Origin: Haloarcula amylolytica JCM 13557 | GTDB taxonomy: Archaea; Halobacteriota; Halobacteria; Halobacteriales; Haloarculaceae | DNA length: 54,803 bases | Assembly (NCBI RefSeq): GCF_000336615.1 | Contig: NZ_AOLW01000051.1 | Location: 1-54,803, forward strand | Reading direction: 5' to 3' | Shown here: positions 1-7,881 of the stretch, piece by piece | Layout of the letters: each line of letters opens with the position of its first letter | Numbering within the stretch: position 1 is the stretch's first letter | Notes under the pieces: model-generated | The model's input: only the letters and a program-made list of their open reading frames with translations | Database searches by the model: none | What the model was told of the DNA's origin: nothing | Program-made: the position numbers and the translations under genes

Positions 1-58
1 TCGCAAAAATCTACGCTAAAAACGACCGTCTCGCTCCCGCTGGTCGCGAGAAGTGAAA

Positions 59-79
59 CCGCGCGCCGATGGCGCGCGG
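59..79. other. Perfect 9-bp hairpin in the 119-bp left-edge intergenic stretch
   Basis: Bases 59-67 (CCGCGCGCC) pair exactly with 71-79 (GGCGCGCGG) around a three-base loop, and the plus strand then runs into a T-rich stretch (TATGCTATTTTGCCTGTTTTG). That layout would suit a terminator for a plus-strand gene ending left of the window. It could also bound the minus-strand dehydrogenase gene that stops at 120. No gene is visible in 1-119. Confidence 0.35.
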
Positions 80-119
80 TATGCTATTTTGCCTGTTTTG
101 CCCGTCTCCGAGCAAGGCA

Positions 120-1343
120 CTACCAGGCCGACTCTAACACGCTGACGATGTCTTTTCGTGTGGGTTCCAGTTCTGACGGGACGTTCGCCATGAAGGCGTC
201 TTCGAGGACGGCGTCGGCAACTTCGGGGAACGCCTCACGGTCGGGGCCGTCGACATCCCGGAGTCGCGTCGGCAGTCCCAGCGTCGTCACCACCTCACTG
301 ACTCGGTCGACGACGGCAGCGGCGGGGTCGGCAGCACTGCCGACGCCGAGCGCATCGGCCAAGAGTGACTGCCGGCCGTCAGTCTGCTCGAACAGATACG
401 AGAGGGCGTGCGGGGCGATGACTCCGTGGGCCGCGCCCTGCTGGACCTCGTAGGTCCGAGTCAGTCCATGGCCAAAAGCGTGGAGGAGCGACAGCGTCGT
501 CCCGTCAGCCCTTGAGATGCCGTACTGGACGAGCATGATACCTTGCGTGAGCGCCTGATACACCCACGGGTCGTCGTCGCCGCCGCCAACCGCGAGCAGG
601 CCCTCGGTGAGAAGCTCAAGGCCGCGCGCCGCTGTCGCGTCGGTGATTGGCGTCGCGTTGGCGGCGTACAGCGTCTCGATGCCCTTGTTGAAGCCGTTCA
701 TCGCCGAGGCCGCGAGTATCGACCAAGGTGTCGTCGCGACCATTTGGGGGTCGTAGCAGATAGCCGCCGGCATCAGCTTCGGGTCGCTGACGCCACCGCT
801 TGCTGGCTCGTCGACGGGACAGGTGTCGGGGTCTGCTGTGACGCCGGCCACAATAGAGAGGTCAGCGCCGGCCAGCGTGGTCGGAACGGCGATGATGGGC
901 AGCAGGTCTCCGTCGGGAATGGCAACCGTTCCGGTGTCGACGAACTCGCGGCCAACAGCGGCCGGGTCGCGGTCAGTCGCCGCGAGGATACTGATGATTT
1001 TCGCCACGTCGAGGCTGCTCCCGCCGCCGACGGCCACGAGACAGTCGGCATCGACCTCGCGGAAGCGTTCAAGCCCGTCGTAAGCGGTACCGAGCCGCTT
1101 GGCGGGTGTCGTTTCCGCGAAGACGCCGGCCAGCCGGTCACTGAGCCCCTCTCGAACGGAGTCCATCACAGCCGGCGTCTCACCGACGGTAGCGCCACAG
1201 ACGACCAGCGCGCGGTCGTCGCCCTGTGCGTCTAGCTCCGTGTCCAGCGACCGAGCGGCGTCGGGGCCGTACCGTAGCGTCGCGGGGTCGTACTCGAACC
1301 GGAACGGGGCGTCGAGGTCGGCGGCAAGCGGTGTGTCGGGCAT
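120..1343 (-). CDS. Iron-type alcohol dehydrogenase family protein with altered metal site
   Basis: A 407-residue protein of the iron-containing alcohol dehydrogenase fold, which in most members interconverts alcohols and aldehydes with NAD(P)H in the cytoplasm. The dinucleotide-binding motif GGGSSLDVAK is at about residues 106-115. The C-terminal half keeps two histidines in HAFGHGLTRTYEVQQGAAHG. The usual first two metal ligands (Asp and His of the DALxHAIE motif) are replaced: the matching stretch reads NGFNKGIETL, with Asn and Lys. The substrate is therefore unclear and the enzyme may not use iron in the normal way. ATG at 1343 is preceded by a TATA-like GGGCTAAAGA (1371-1380, minus strand), so the gene has its own promoter and is not obviously in the moeA operon. 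Its family is well supported; its reaction is not. Confidence 0.85.
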   Translation of the reverse strand: MPDTPLAADLDAPFRFEYDPATLRYGPDAARSLDTELDAQGDDRALVVCGATVGETPAVMDSVREGLSDRLAGVFAETTPAKRLGTAYDGLERFREVDADCLVAVGGGSSLDVAKIISILAATDRDPAAVGREFVDTGTVAIPDGDLLPIIAVPTTLAGADLSIVAGVTADPDTCPVDEPASGGVSDPKLMPAAICYDPQMVATTPWSILAASAMNGFNKGIETLYAANATPITDATAARGLELLTEGLLAVGGGDDDPWVYQALTQGIMLVQYGISRADGTTLSLLHAFGHGLTRTYEVQQGAAHGVIAPHALSYLFEQTDGRQSLLADALGVGSAADPAAAVVDRVSEVVTTLGLPTRLRDVDGPDREAFPEVADAVLEDAFMANVPSELEPTRKDIVSVLESAW

Positions 1344-1510
1344 CGCTGTGACTCACTCGGCCTTGCTCGTCTTTAGCCCTTCAGGTCGTCAACGCCGTCG
1401 GTCACCACAGATCGAGCGTTCGGGTCGTCTGCAAGCGTGGTCACGTCGTCTGCCCGTGGTAAAACCGTACGTATTCTCGGCAGGATTCCCCGTGCTCAGA
1501 CCGGCTCCAC

Positions 1511-3400
1511 CTACTCCGGCTCCATGCCGGCCATCCCGTCGGTCAGTGCGCCGAGGTCGGCAAGCACCTCGGCGAGCGAACCGACACTGTCTTTCTCCCG
1601 TCGGTCCGGGTTCGCGAGCACCCGAACCGGTTGCGTTCCCAGCGAGACGAATCCGAGGTCGAGTTTCGCCGCCGTCGCACGGAGGCCGAGGCCCGCGTCC
1701 GCGTCGCCTGCAAGTACCTTCCGAGCAGGGCTTTCGTGTGCCTTCGTCGTGAGTTCGTAGCCGTCGATAGCATCGATGAGTTCGGCGCGGCCGACACCCC
1801 GTTCCTCGCCAAGTGCGTCGAGCGCGTCGTCAAAGCTCCGCCGCAGTCCAGAAGCGCTGTCGCGGTTGACAAAGCGGTAGTCGCCGTCGACGAGGTCGCC
1901 CAAGTCGGCCACACCGGCCTCAGGACTGACGACCAGTCCCCACTCACGCTGCCATCCCCCGATGTCCGTCGCGTCGTGGTCGTCCGCGGCCGGGCCCGCG
2001 ACCACAGCGATATCGGGCACGCCGTTGTCGAAGCGGCGGACCCCCTCGGTGGAGCCGAGCGGGAGGTAGCGCGGGCGGGACACGGTGTCGAGCAACCGCG
2101 AGAGCAGCGGGTCGTCCTCGCCCATTCCAAGCAACGTCGGCGGTCTGACTGCCGGGGAGAACAGCGTCACATCGACCGCCTCGCCTTCGGCCAGATAATC
2201 CGTTCCGGGCGGCACATCCACGAACCCGTCGGCGTCGACGAGGCTCGTTGTCGCGCCGCTGCCCTTGTCGACGGGGTAGACCAGCAGGGAGCCCGATTCG
2301 TCTTCGACCAGTCCGGCCGGCATGAGACGCCTGCGCCCCTCGCCGTAGCGTTCCTGAACCGCCATCGTTCCGGACACCGTCGCTGTCTGTGGCGGGTCCC
2401 GTCCGGCAGCGTCCCGGACCGCCGGCGCGACGAACGTCTGGAAGATGGTCAGCGCCGACACCGGGTACCCGGGCAAGCCGACGTACGCCGAGTCGCCGAT
2501 AGTGCCGACGAGCATCGGCTTGCCGGGTTTGACGGCGACGCCGTGAAGCCTGAGTTCGCCGCGCTCCTCGATGACGCGGTAGATGACGTCGACCGCGCTC
2601 GCGCTGGTCGACCCCGACGAGAGGACGAGGTCGCACTCGTCGGCCGCCTCGTGGAGCAGCCGCTCCATCTCTTCGTAGTCGTCGCCGGCGTGGGGGTACA
2701 TCACCGGGTCGCCGCCGGCCTCCGCGACCGCGCCGGCCAGCGTGTAGCTGTTTACGTCGTATATCTGGCCGGCGGCGCTGTCGAGTGGGTTCCCGGGCCG
2801 GACGAGTTCGTCGCCGGTCGAGAGAATGCCGACCTGGGGCCGGCCACGCACCGGAACCTCGTCGACGCCCAGTGCCGACAGGAGGCCGATTTCCCTGGGC
2901 GTGATGCGCGTGCCGGGACCGAGCGCGCGCGCCCCGGCCGCGATGTCCGCGCCGGCGAGCATCACGTTGTCACCGGGCGCGACGGACGTGCGTATCTCGA
3001 CGCCGTCGTCTGTCTCGGTCGTCCGCTCGACCATCACGACGGCGTCGGCACCTGGCGGCATCACCGCGCCAGTGGAGATTTCGGCGACAGCGCCCGGTTC
3101 GACGGTCACGTCGGGCTCCTCGCCCGCGTGAACTTCGCCGGCGACCGACAGCGTCACCGGGTCGGCTTCGTCAGCGCCGAAGGTGTCCCTGGCGTGTACG
3201 GCGTAGCCGTCCATGCTCGCGCGGTCGAACCCCGGTACGTCGATGTCGGCGTCGACTCGCTCGGCGAGAACACGGTCCCGGGCCTCAGCCAGCGGGACCG
3301 TCTCCGGGGCGGGGTCGATATCGAGGCTAGCCACGACTTCGTGGGCCTCCTCGGGCGACGCCAGGTCGCGGAACTCGCGGCGGTCGCTCACTGTGACCAC
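1511..3400 (-). CDS. moeA2: MoeA molybdopterin molybdenumtransferase fused to a periplasmic-binding-like domain
   Basis: A 629-residue fusion. Residues about 1-410 are a full MoeA (domains with DRASMDGYAVHARDTFG, TGAVMPPGADAVVMVE, SSGSTSASAVDV and KPGKPMLVG), the enzyme that inserts molybdate (or tungstate) into adenylylated molybdopterin. Residues about 425-620 resemble the PBP-like substrate-binding domain found in ModE/LysR-type proteins, with the start STEGVRRFDNGVPDIAVVAG. This fusion is known in archaea; the extra domain is thought to sense a small ligand such as oxyanion. Stand-alone MoeA is about 400 residues. The ATG at 3400 lies inside the end of the upstream moeA gene (13-bp overlap), so the two are co-translated. 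The tail ends at a TAG at 1511-1513. Confidence 0.92.
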   Translation of the reverse strand: MVTVSDRREFRDLASPEEAHEVVASLDIDPAPETVPLAEARDRVLAERVDADIDVPGFDRASMDGYAVHARDTFGADEADPVTLSVAGEVHAGEEPDVTVEPGAVAEISTGAVMPPGADAVVMVERTTETDDGVEIRTSVAPGDNVMLAGADIAAGARALGPGTRITPREIGLLSALGVDEVPVRGRPQVGILSTGDELVRPGNPLDSAAGQIYDVNSYTLAGAVAEAGGDPVMYPHAGDDYEEMERLLHEAADECDLVLSSGSTSASAVDVIYRVIEERGELRLHGVAVKPGKPMLVGTIGDSAYVGLPGYPVSALTIFQTFVAPAVRDAAGRDPPQTATVSGTMAVQERYGEGRRRLMPAGLVEDESGSLLVYPVDKGSGATTSLVDADGFVDVPPGTDYLAEGEAVDVTLFSPAVRPPTLLGMGEDDPLLSRLLDTVSRPRYLPLGSTEGVRRFDNGVPDIAVVAGPAADDHDATDIGGWQREWGLVVSPEAGVADLGDLVDGDYRFVNRDSASGLRRSFDDALDALGEERGVGRAELIDAIDGYELTTKAHESPARKVLAGDADAGLGLRATAAKLDLGFVSLGTQPVRVLANPDRREKDSVGSLAEVLADLGALTDGMAGMEPE

Positions 3401-4611
3401 TCCCAGTCCTCGACGGTCACGGTGTCGCCGGCGTCGTATCCCTCGACGGACTCCGGCACGACGACCCAGCCGTCGGCGAGCGCAACGCTTGAGAGGACGC
3501 CCGACCCGCTGGCCCGCGTCGGCGTCGCGGTCGTTTGCTCGTCCGCGCCTTCATCGTGCAGTTCCACCCGCGCGTAGGTTCGGGTCCCCGGCTCGCTGGC
3601 GATCTTCCGCGTGAGTTCGGCCTCGGTCGTCGGCGGGTCAGCCGTCGGGAGGTGGCCAGCCCGACGGAGCGCCGGCCGGAGGAACTGGACGGCGTTGACG
3701 ATGCAGGCGACCGGATAGCCCGGAAGCATGAGAATCGGCGTCTCCTCGACCACGCCCAGCGCGACCGGGTGGCCCGGCTTCAGCGCGACGCCGTGGATCA
3801 GCACCTCGCCGATTCCACTGACGACCTCCGGGAGCAGGTCCCGCTCACCGACGGAAGACCCGCCGGTCGTCACCACGATGTCGTGGTCGAGGTCGTCGCT
3901 GATGGCCGCCCGGAGCGCGTCCACGTCGTCGGTGACGATATCGCGGTAAGTCGCTGTGCCGCCCCAGCGTTCGACGTACTGGGTGACGGTCTGGCCGTTC
4001 GTCTCGATGACCTGTCCTGGCTCCGGATCGTCCTGCACCAGTTCTTCCCCGGTCGGAATCACGCTGACGGTTGGCTGCTCGTACACCTCGACAGCGTCGT
4101 TCCCGACGGATTTCAGCAGTCCGAGGTCCGACGGGCGGAGCCTGTGGCCGTCCTCGTACAGCGTCTGCCCTTCCGCCACGTCCTCGCCGATGGGGGCGAC
4201 GTTCTCCCCGCCCGCGACCGCATCGAACACCGTGACGCTGTCGCCGGCCACCTCGGTCTCCTCGACCATCACGACGGCGTCTGCGCCATCGGGGAGTTCG
4301 CTCCCCGTGTGTACGCGGGCCGCTGTCTCTGTGGTCACCGTCTCACCGACCCGGAGCGATGCGGGCGACCGCTGGCTCGCGCCAAAGGTGTCCTCCGCCC
4401 GCACGGCGAAACCGTCCATCGCTGCGCGCCGGTAGTGGGGCACCGCTCGCTCGGCAGTGATTTCGCCCGCGACGACGCGCTCGTCGGCGTCGCGCAGCGG
4501 AACGCGCTCCGTCCGCTCGTGTGGGGACACTGCGTCCAACAGCGTCTCCCTGGCCGTCGTCACTGGCGTTCGGTCCTTGAACCCAGCCGACTTTCGGGAC
4601 TCGTTGCTCAT
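3388..4611 (-). CDS. moeA1: MoeA molybdopterin molybdenumtransferase (single-domain paralogue)
   Basis: A 407-residue MoeA of standard length. Signature stretches include YRRAAMDGFAVRAEDTFGA near residue 60, ELPDGADAVVMVEETEV, TTGGSSVGERDLLPEV and LKPGHPVALG followed by LPGYPVACIVN. It acts in the last step of molybdenum cofactor synthesis. The reading frame is open upstream to 4713, but the ATG at 4611 (MSNESRK) is chosen because conserved sequence begins soon after and a TATA-like CTTTTTGG lies at 4636-4643 on the minus strand, about 28 bases before it. Two MoeA paralogues often occur together in archaea, where they may divide Mo and W insertion; that division is inference here. Confidence 0.93.
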   Translation of the reverse strand: MSNESRKSAGFKDRTPVTTARETLLDAVSPHERTERVPLRDADERVVAGEITAERAVPHYRRAAMDGFAVRAEDTFGASQRSPASLRVGETVTTETAARVHTGSELPDGADAVVMVEETEVAGDSVTVFDAVAGGENVAPIGEDVAEGQTLYEDGHRLRPSDLGLLKSVGNDAVEVYEQPTVSVIPTGEELVQDDPEPGQVIETNGQTVTQYVERWGGTATYRDIVTDDVDALRAAISDDLDHDIVVTTGGSSVGERDLLPEVVSGIGEVLIHGVALKPGHPVALGVVEETPILMLPGYPVACIVNAVQFLRPALRRAGHLPTADPPTTEAELTRKIASEPGTRTYARVELHDEGADEQTTATPTRASGSGVLSSVALADGWVVVPESVEGYDAGDTVTVEDWEWSQ

Positions 4612-4721
4612 GCCGGTACGAATGGCCGGCACACCAAAAAGCTCGCCAGGTTCAGGGGGATTCGGCCGGAAAGGCCGAGCGTCGCGGAGATTCAAGTACG
4701 GGAACGGGGCCACGCCCCGGT

Positions 4722-5948
4722 ATGCTACCGGGGACGCCCGCCGTCGACCCGACGACGACGCTCGCGCTACTCGCCGCGGTCGGCGCGGGTGTCGGGCTGG
4801 GAACGCTCAGCGGGCTCGTTCCGGGGTTGCACGCCAACACGTTCGCGCTCCTGCTCGCCGCGGCGGCGAGCAGCCTGCCCGGGCCGCGGCTCTACGTCGG
4901 CGTCGCGATGCTTGCGGCCGGGGTGACACACACCTTTCTCGACGTGATTCCGGCGCTGGCGCTGGGCGTCCCGGACCCGGCGATGGCGGCCAGTGCGCTA
5001 CCGAGCCACCAGCTGGTCATCGAGGGCCGCGGTCGGGAGGCGCTTCGCCTGTCTGCGCTCGGGAGCGGGCTGGCCGTGGTGTTTGCCGTCCCGCTCGCGG
5101 TTCCGCTCACCCTCGGAATGGAGCGTGCGTATCCGCTGGTCCGGCCCTGGCTCCCGGTGCTCCTTGCAGGGGTCGCCGCCCTGCTCGTGGTCACCGAACG
5201 CGGCCGCCGTCGGCAGGTCGGCGCGGCGTGTTCCCTGGCCGCCAGTGGACTGCTCGGAATCGGGCTGCTCGATGCGCCGGTAACCGGAGCGTTGCCTGTG
5301 TCGGACGTGCTGGTCCCACTGTTTTCGGGACTGTTCGGCGCGCCGGTGCTCCTGGCCGCTATCGAGGGGGACGGCGTCCCGCCACAGGCCGACACGACGG
5401 TGACGACGCCGCGACGAACGGTCGGCGTTCTCGCCGGTATCGGCACACTCTGTGGGGGCGTAGTCGGCTACATTCCGGGCGTCTCCAGCGCTATCGCAGC
5501 GACGCTGGCGCTGGGCCTGATCTCCGACCAGGGACCGCGAGCGTTCATCGTCACGACGAGCGGCGTCAACACGGCGACAGCGGTATTTGCGCTGTTCGCG
5601 CTCATTTCGCTCGGGACGCCCCGAACCGGCGTTCTCGTCGCGCTCGACCGGGCCGAAGTCCCGTTGGTGCTCCCGGCACTGCTCGCCGCGGTCGCCATCG
5701 CTGCCGTCGCCGGCGCGATACTCGTCCCGACCGTCGGCGACCGCTACCTCCGGATTGTCGGCCGACTGGACCCGGCGTACCTTTCGCTGTCGGTGATTGC
5801 GGTCCTGATCTGTCTCTCCGCGCTCTTCGCGGGGCTGGTCGGCGTAGGTGCGTTCGGGGCCGCGACCGCAGTCGGCCACTTGCCCCCGAAGTTCGGGGCT
5901 CGGCGGGCGACTCTGATGGGGGTGTTGCTCGTCCCGCTGGCGTTATAG
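4722..5948 (+). CDS. TctA/DUF112-like integral membrane permease
   Basis: A 408-residue, very hydrophobic protein with roughly ten membrane segments. Two related glycine/proline motifs, GLVPGLHANTF (about residues 30-40) and GYIPGVSSAIAAT (about 248-260), are the hallmark of the TctA large permease of tripartite tricarboxylate transporters and its archaeal DUF112 relatives. No TctB or TctC gene is nearby, so it probably works alone or with unlinked partners, and the substrate is unknown. ATG 4722 follows a small GGGGCC/GGCCCC-type hairpin at 4707-4719. It is divergent from moeA1 and its last six bases overlap the convergent corA. Confidence 0.8.
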   Translation: MLPGTPAVDPTTTLALLAAVGAGVGLGTLSGLVPGLHANTFALLLAAAASSLPGPRLYVGVAMLAAGVTHTFLDVIPALALGVPDPAMAASALPSHQLVIEGRGREALRLSALGSGLAVVFAVPLAVPLTLGMERAYPLVRPWLPVLLAGVAALLVVTERGRRRQVGAACSLAASGLLGIGLLDAPVTGALPVSDVLVPLFSGLFGAPVLLAAIEGDGVPPQADTTVTTPRRTVGVLAGIGTLCGGVVGYIPGVSSAIAATLALGLISDQGPRAFIVTTSGVNTATAVFALFALISLGTPRTGVLVALDRAEVPLVLPALLAAVAIAAVAGAILVPTVGDRYLRIVGRLDPAYLSLSVIAVLICLSALFAGLVGVGAFGAATAVGHLPPKFGARRATLMGVLLVPLAL

Positions 5949-6920
5949 GTAGCCCCGCTGGCGGAAATGGGCGAGCAAGACGGCGACGACGATCACCATC
6001 CCGATCATCACCGCGGGGTAGCCGAACGCCCAGCCCAGTTCCGGCATGTTGTACGGGCTGTCGGCGAAGTTCATCCCGTAGATGCCGACCACGAAGGTCA
6101 GCGGAATGAAGATGGTCGCGACGACGGTGAGCATCTTCATTACCTCGTTGGTCGACTGGGACACCGTGTTCAGGTAGATATCTCGCGCCCCCGCCACCAG
6201 GTCGCGGTACGTCTCGGTCAGGTCGACAATCTGGACCAGGTGGTCGTACACGTCCCGGAAGTACTTCTCCGTCTGTGGCTGGATCTGGTTGGGGTCGCCA
6301 CGGGCGAGCACGCCGATCGCTTCCCGCGCCGGCCAGACCTGTTTGCGGAAGGACAGCAGGTCGCGCCGAACGTCGTTGATCCGTTCGAGCGTCTCGATAT
6401 CGGTGGAGATGGTCACTTCCTCCTCGATCTGTTCGATATCGGTCTCGATCTCGTCCAGTAGGTCGAAGTACGCGTCGACGATGACGTCGATGACCCGGTA
6501 GGCCGTGAAATCCGGGCCGCGGTGGAGGAGTCGCTCGTCCCCGCGGACGACGGCGTCCATCACGCGCTGGACGGACGGGACGGCTCCCGTCGACAGCGTG
6601 ACGACCCAGTCGGGGCCGATGAACAGGCCAAGCGGCGTCGTTTTCACCTCCTTGTCGAACGTCGTATCGCCGGGCGTGAGCGACGCGGACTTGACGAGCG
6701 CGAACGTGTAGGCGTTGAACTCCTGGACGTTCGCCCGGACGTCGGTCTTGATGTCCTCGATAGCCAGCGAGTGGAGATCGAAGGCGGAACTGACGGCGTC
6801 GATTTCTTCGGGTGTCGCGTCGGTGACGTGAACCCACGTCGTCCCGACGGCCGTTCGGGCTGCCGCCAGGTCCTCGTACTCCACTGCCTGTCCGTCGGCG
6901 TACACCACTGCGGAAATCAC
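5943..6920 (-). CDS. corA: CorA-type magnesium/cobalt channel
   Basis: A 325-residue CorA family protein. The N-terminal two thirds is the cytoplasmic funnel with a long acidic helix (EIETDIEQIEEEV region near residue 165). The C-terminus has two membrane helices (about 265-285 and 295-318), and the first ends in the ion-selectivity motif YGMN (in VGIYGMNFADSP). CorA pentamers carry Mg2+, Co2+ or Ni2+ through the cytoplasmic membrane. The start ATG (6918-6920) overlaps the stop of the small upstream membrane gene by four bases, so they form an operon. The 3' end overlaps the convergent permease gene by six bases. Confidence 0.93.
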   Translation of the reverse strand: MISAVVYADGQAVEYEDLAAARTAVGTTWVHVTDATPEEIDAVSSAFDLHSLAIEDIKTDVRANVQEFNAYTFALVKSASLTPGDTTFDKEVKTTPLGLFIGPDWVVTLSTGAVPSVQRVMDAVVRGDERLLHRGPDFTAYRVIDVIVDAYFDLLDEIETDIEQIEEEVTISTDIETLERINDVRRDLLSFRKQVWPAREAIGVLARGDPNQIQPQTEKYFRDVYDHLVQIVDLTETYRDLVAGARDIYLNTVSQSTNEVMKMLTVVATIFIPLTFVVGIYGMNFADSPYNMPELGWAFGYPAVMIGMVIVVAVLLAHFRQRGYL

Positions 6921-7087
6921 GGTGTGTCCTCCGTCGGCGTGGCGTGGCCGACGGCCGCCACCGTCAGCCCGACCATGACCGCCGTCACCGACGCAGACCG
7001 GCCGGGGTAGGCGACGCTCGTCCCGACAGCATAGCCAGCAATGCCGACGAGCGTGAGCACCGCACCGGCGACAAACAGCCGATTCAT
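6917..7087 (-). CDS. Small two-helix membrane protein upstream of corA
   Basis: A 56-residue protein, MNRLFVAGAVLTLVG..., with two hydrophobic segments (about residues 5-20 and 32-47) and an acidic tail. The frame continues upstream to 7174, but the ATG at 7087 gives a natural membrane-protein start. The stop overlaps the corA start codon (ATGA type), which points to translational coupling with corA. I do not recognise a family; a role with CorA is only suggested by position. Confidence 0.6.
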   Translation of the reverse strand: MNRLFVAGAVLTLVGIAGYAVGTSVAYPGRSASVTAVMVGLTVAAVGHATPTEDTP

Positions 7088-7130
7088 GCCTCCGTCATCA
7101 CTGGCCCGAAAGAAAACAGTGTCCCCGCAG

Positions 7131-7772
7131 TCAGTTGCCCGAGTGCGAGAGGCCGCCGAGCAGCGTATCGACACGCGGCCCTTCGCGGTCGTCGATCCGT
7201 TCCGGGTAGACGGCGACAGCGACGACCACGTCGCCCTCGTGTTCGAAGCTCGTGAGATGAATCAGGACATCCACTTCCTGGCCCTCGATGGCCGTCGTTC
7301 CGGAGAACACGGCCACCTCACGGGACTCGCCCAGTGCCTCAACCGAGCGGTTGCGTTCGAACTGGACATCGTTTATCTGGTCGTTCCGGCTGGCGACTTC
7401 CTCGACGAGGCGTTCGTTGGACCAGCTGGCGGCCGGGTTCAGCGACTTCCCCGCGACGCTGGCGCTGGGCGTCGAGAAGACGATGAATCGGCCGGCGTTG
7501 ACCTCACCGAGCGGTCCGAGGTCGATGCCACGCTCGTACTGTCGGACGTGGTTCGTGACGCGAATGGTTCGCTCCTGCCCGGCGACGGTGACCGTCCGCT
7601 CGATAGTCTGTTCGTCAGCCATCGACTGCTCGTAGCCGGTCTCTTCGAGCGCACTGTCGCCGACTGACGCCGGTGCGGAGTCGAACTCGACTGTCTCCCC
7701 GGTTATCAGGCCGACACAGCCCGACGAGGCGACGAGTAACCCGACGAGAAGCGTGAGGATGCCCTTTCGCAT
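7131..7772 (-). CDS. Haloarchaeal lipoprotein, DUF6517-like
   Basis: A 213-residue secreted lipoprotein. The signal sequence MRKGILTLLVGLLVASSGC ends in a lipobox cysteine at residue 19, so it should be lipid-anchored on the outside of the membrane. The mature part is acidic with beta-rich character; the order EFDSAPASVGDSALEETGYE near the N-terminus is what I recall for haloarchaeal DUF6517 proteins. No enzymatic motif is seen. A strong TATA box sits 28 bases upstream, so the mRNA is probably leaderless. Confidence 0.75.
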   Translation of the reverse strand: MRKGILTLLVGLLVASSGCVGLITGETVEFDSAPASVGDSALEETGYEQSMADEQTIERTVTVAGQERTIRVTNHVRQYERGIDLGPLGEVNAGRFIVFSTPSASVAGKSLNPAASWSNERLVEEVASRNDQINDVQFERNRSVEALGESREVAVFSGTTAIEGQEVDVLIHLTSFEHEGDVVVAVAVYPERIDDREGPRVDTLLGGLSHSGN

Positions 7773-7795
7773 TGTTGTTTCTACACTGTGTCCAG

Positions 7796-7803
7796 TATAT
7801 AAA
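7796..7803 (-). promoter_or_regulatory. TATA box of the lipoprotein gene
   Basis: The minus strand reads TTTATATA, centred about 28 bases before the ATG at 7772. This is the distance expected for a leaderless haloarchaeal transcript. Confidence 0.7.
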
Positions 7804-7881
7804 GTGCTTGGCCGCCCAAGCTGTTAACTAAGGTACAAAACACCGTCGATAAACGTCCTAGAACCGGTCTATCGTCCCCTT

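Noticed and set aside
1631..3577. Very long plus-strand frame opposite the moeA genes
   Set aside because: It is the antisense shadow typical of high-GC genes; arginine/valine-rich with no family features. The same applies to long frames opposite cysS (8137-9813), purA (12966-14708), coxA (18940-20532) and pilB (45565-47430).
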